A DNA stretch of 5,253 nucleotides, from contig CANGHM010000046.1 of assembly GCA_947453775.1 (NCBI GenBank), forward strand, positions 1 to 5,253, given 5' to 3'. Positions within the stretch are counted from its first letter, which is position 1. Each line of letters opens with the position of its first letter. Source of the DNA: Rickettsiales bacterium (lineage in GTDB: Bacteria > Pseudomonadota > Alphaproteobacteria > Rickettsiales > Rickettsiaceae). This document shows, in pieces, positions 5,123-5,253 of the stretch. The notes under the pieces are model-generated. The model did no database searches, was not told the DNA's origin, and worked only from the letters and a program-made list of their open reading frames with translations. A program made the translations under genes and the position numbers.

Positions 5123-5253
5123 GTTCAGACCAATCACTACCTATTGCAATATCAACAGTAAGAGGCATCGAGATTTTTACCACATTTTGCATGATATCTT
5201 TAATGATATAGGAAATATGATTTGCTAGAGGCTCTGGTGCGATTAGCAGTATA
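5118..5253 (-). CDS. polA: DNA polymerase I, C-terminal end (5' part outside the window)
   Basis: Reading the minus strand from the window edge gives 44 sense codons and then TAG at 5120-5118. The peptide contains APEPLANHISYIIKDIMQN, then VVKISMPLTVDIAIG and SDWSEL. This follows the C-terminus of family A polymerases: a helix ending in the MEN-like motif (here MQN), then a strand of the type L-x-VPL-x-V-[DE]-x-x-x-G, then NW-[DEG]-x (E. coli ends GENWDQAH). It would form the last helix and strand of the palm domain; the catalytic HDE motif lies just outside the window. In bacteria PolA removes RNA primers and fills gaps in replication and repair. It converges on yraN, with 67 bp between the stops. 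A direct-repeat copy (5103-5122) overlaps its final codon and stop. Only the tail is visible, so identification rests on this short but characteristic segment. Confidence 0.82.
   Translation of the reverse strand, partial: ILLIAPEPLANHISYIIKDIMQNVVKISMPLTVDIAIGSDWSEL

Overview
The window is AT-rich (about two-thirds A+T by eye) and uses the standard genetic code: TGG encodes Trp and TGA is a genuine stop. Gene content suggests a small-genome alphaproteobacterium of the Rickettsiales/Holosporales kind. It holds an MHS-family (ProP-like) transporter, an alphaproteobacterial-style CNNM/CorC protein, a DNA polymerase III chi subunit, a YraN protein and a PolA C-terminus. The placement is inferred from protein style and base composition; no rRNA or other phylogenetic marker is present.

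Layout. Positions 1-287 are non-coding as far as I can see and contain a candidate tRNA promoter. A complete tRNA-Arg(UCU) with encoded CCA lies at 288-364. After it come about 290 bases of AT-rich intergenic DNA with an imperfect inverted repeat and a 13-bp direct repeat. Next is a membrane protein related to the TspO/MBR family (657-1430). A 101-bp gap follows, with a perfect TATAAT box and a tandem CTTTCAC motif. Then come a CNNM/CBS/CorC-type transporter (1532-2773) and, 8 bp later, holC (2782-3273). A 171-bp stretch leads to an MHS-family MFS transporter (3445-4686), followed 7 bp later by a yraN-family gene with a GTG start (4694-5050). The minus strand carries the 3' end of polA (stop at 5118-5120), convergent with yraN and running off the window end.

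How the genes relate. The CNNM/CorC-holC pair and the MFS-yraN pair are tightly spaced and probably co-transcribed. All four may form one plus-strand unit if the holC-MFS spacer has no terminator, and I see none there. The grouping mixes cation transport, replication, solute uptake and a nuclease-fold protein of unclear role, so it looks like ordinary housekeeping rather than a dedicated system.

The two observations most worth a second look are non-coding or cryptic. One is the holC-MFS spacer, tiled by an unbroken chain of tiny ORFs whose starts and stops overlap or abut. The other is a 20-bp near-perfect direct repeat (46-bp period) whose second copy runs into the polA stop codon; the DNA between the copies resembles a dispersed bacterial repeat. 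I found no defence system, mobile element, CRISPR array or evidently new multi-gene system.
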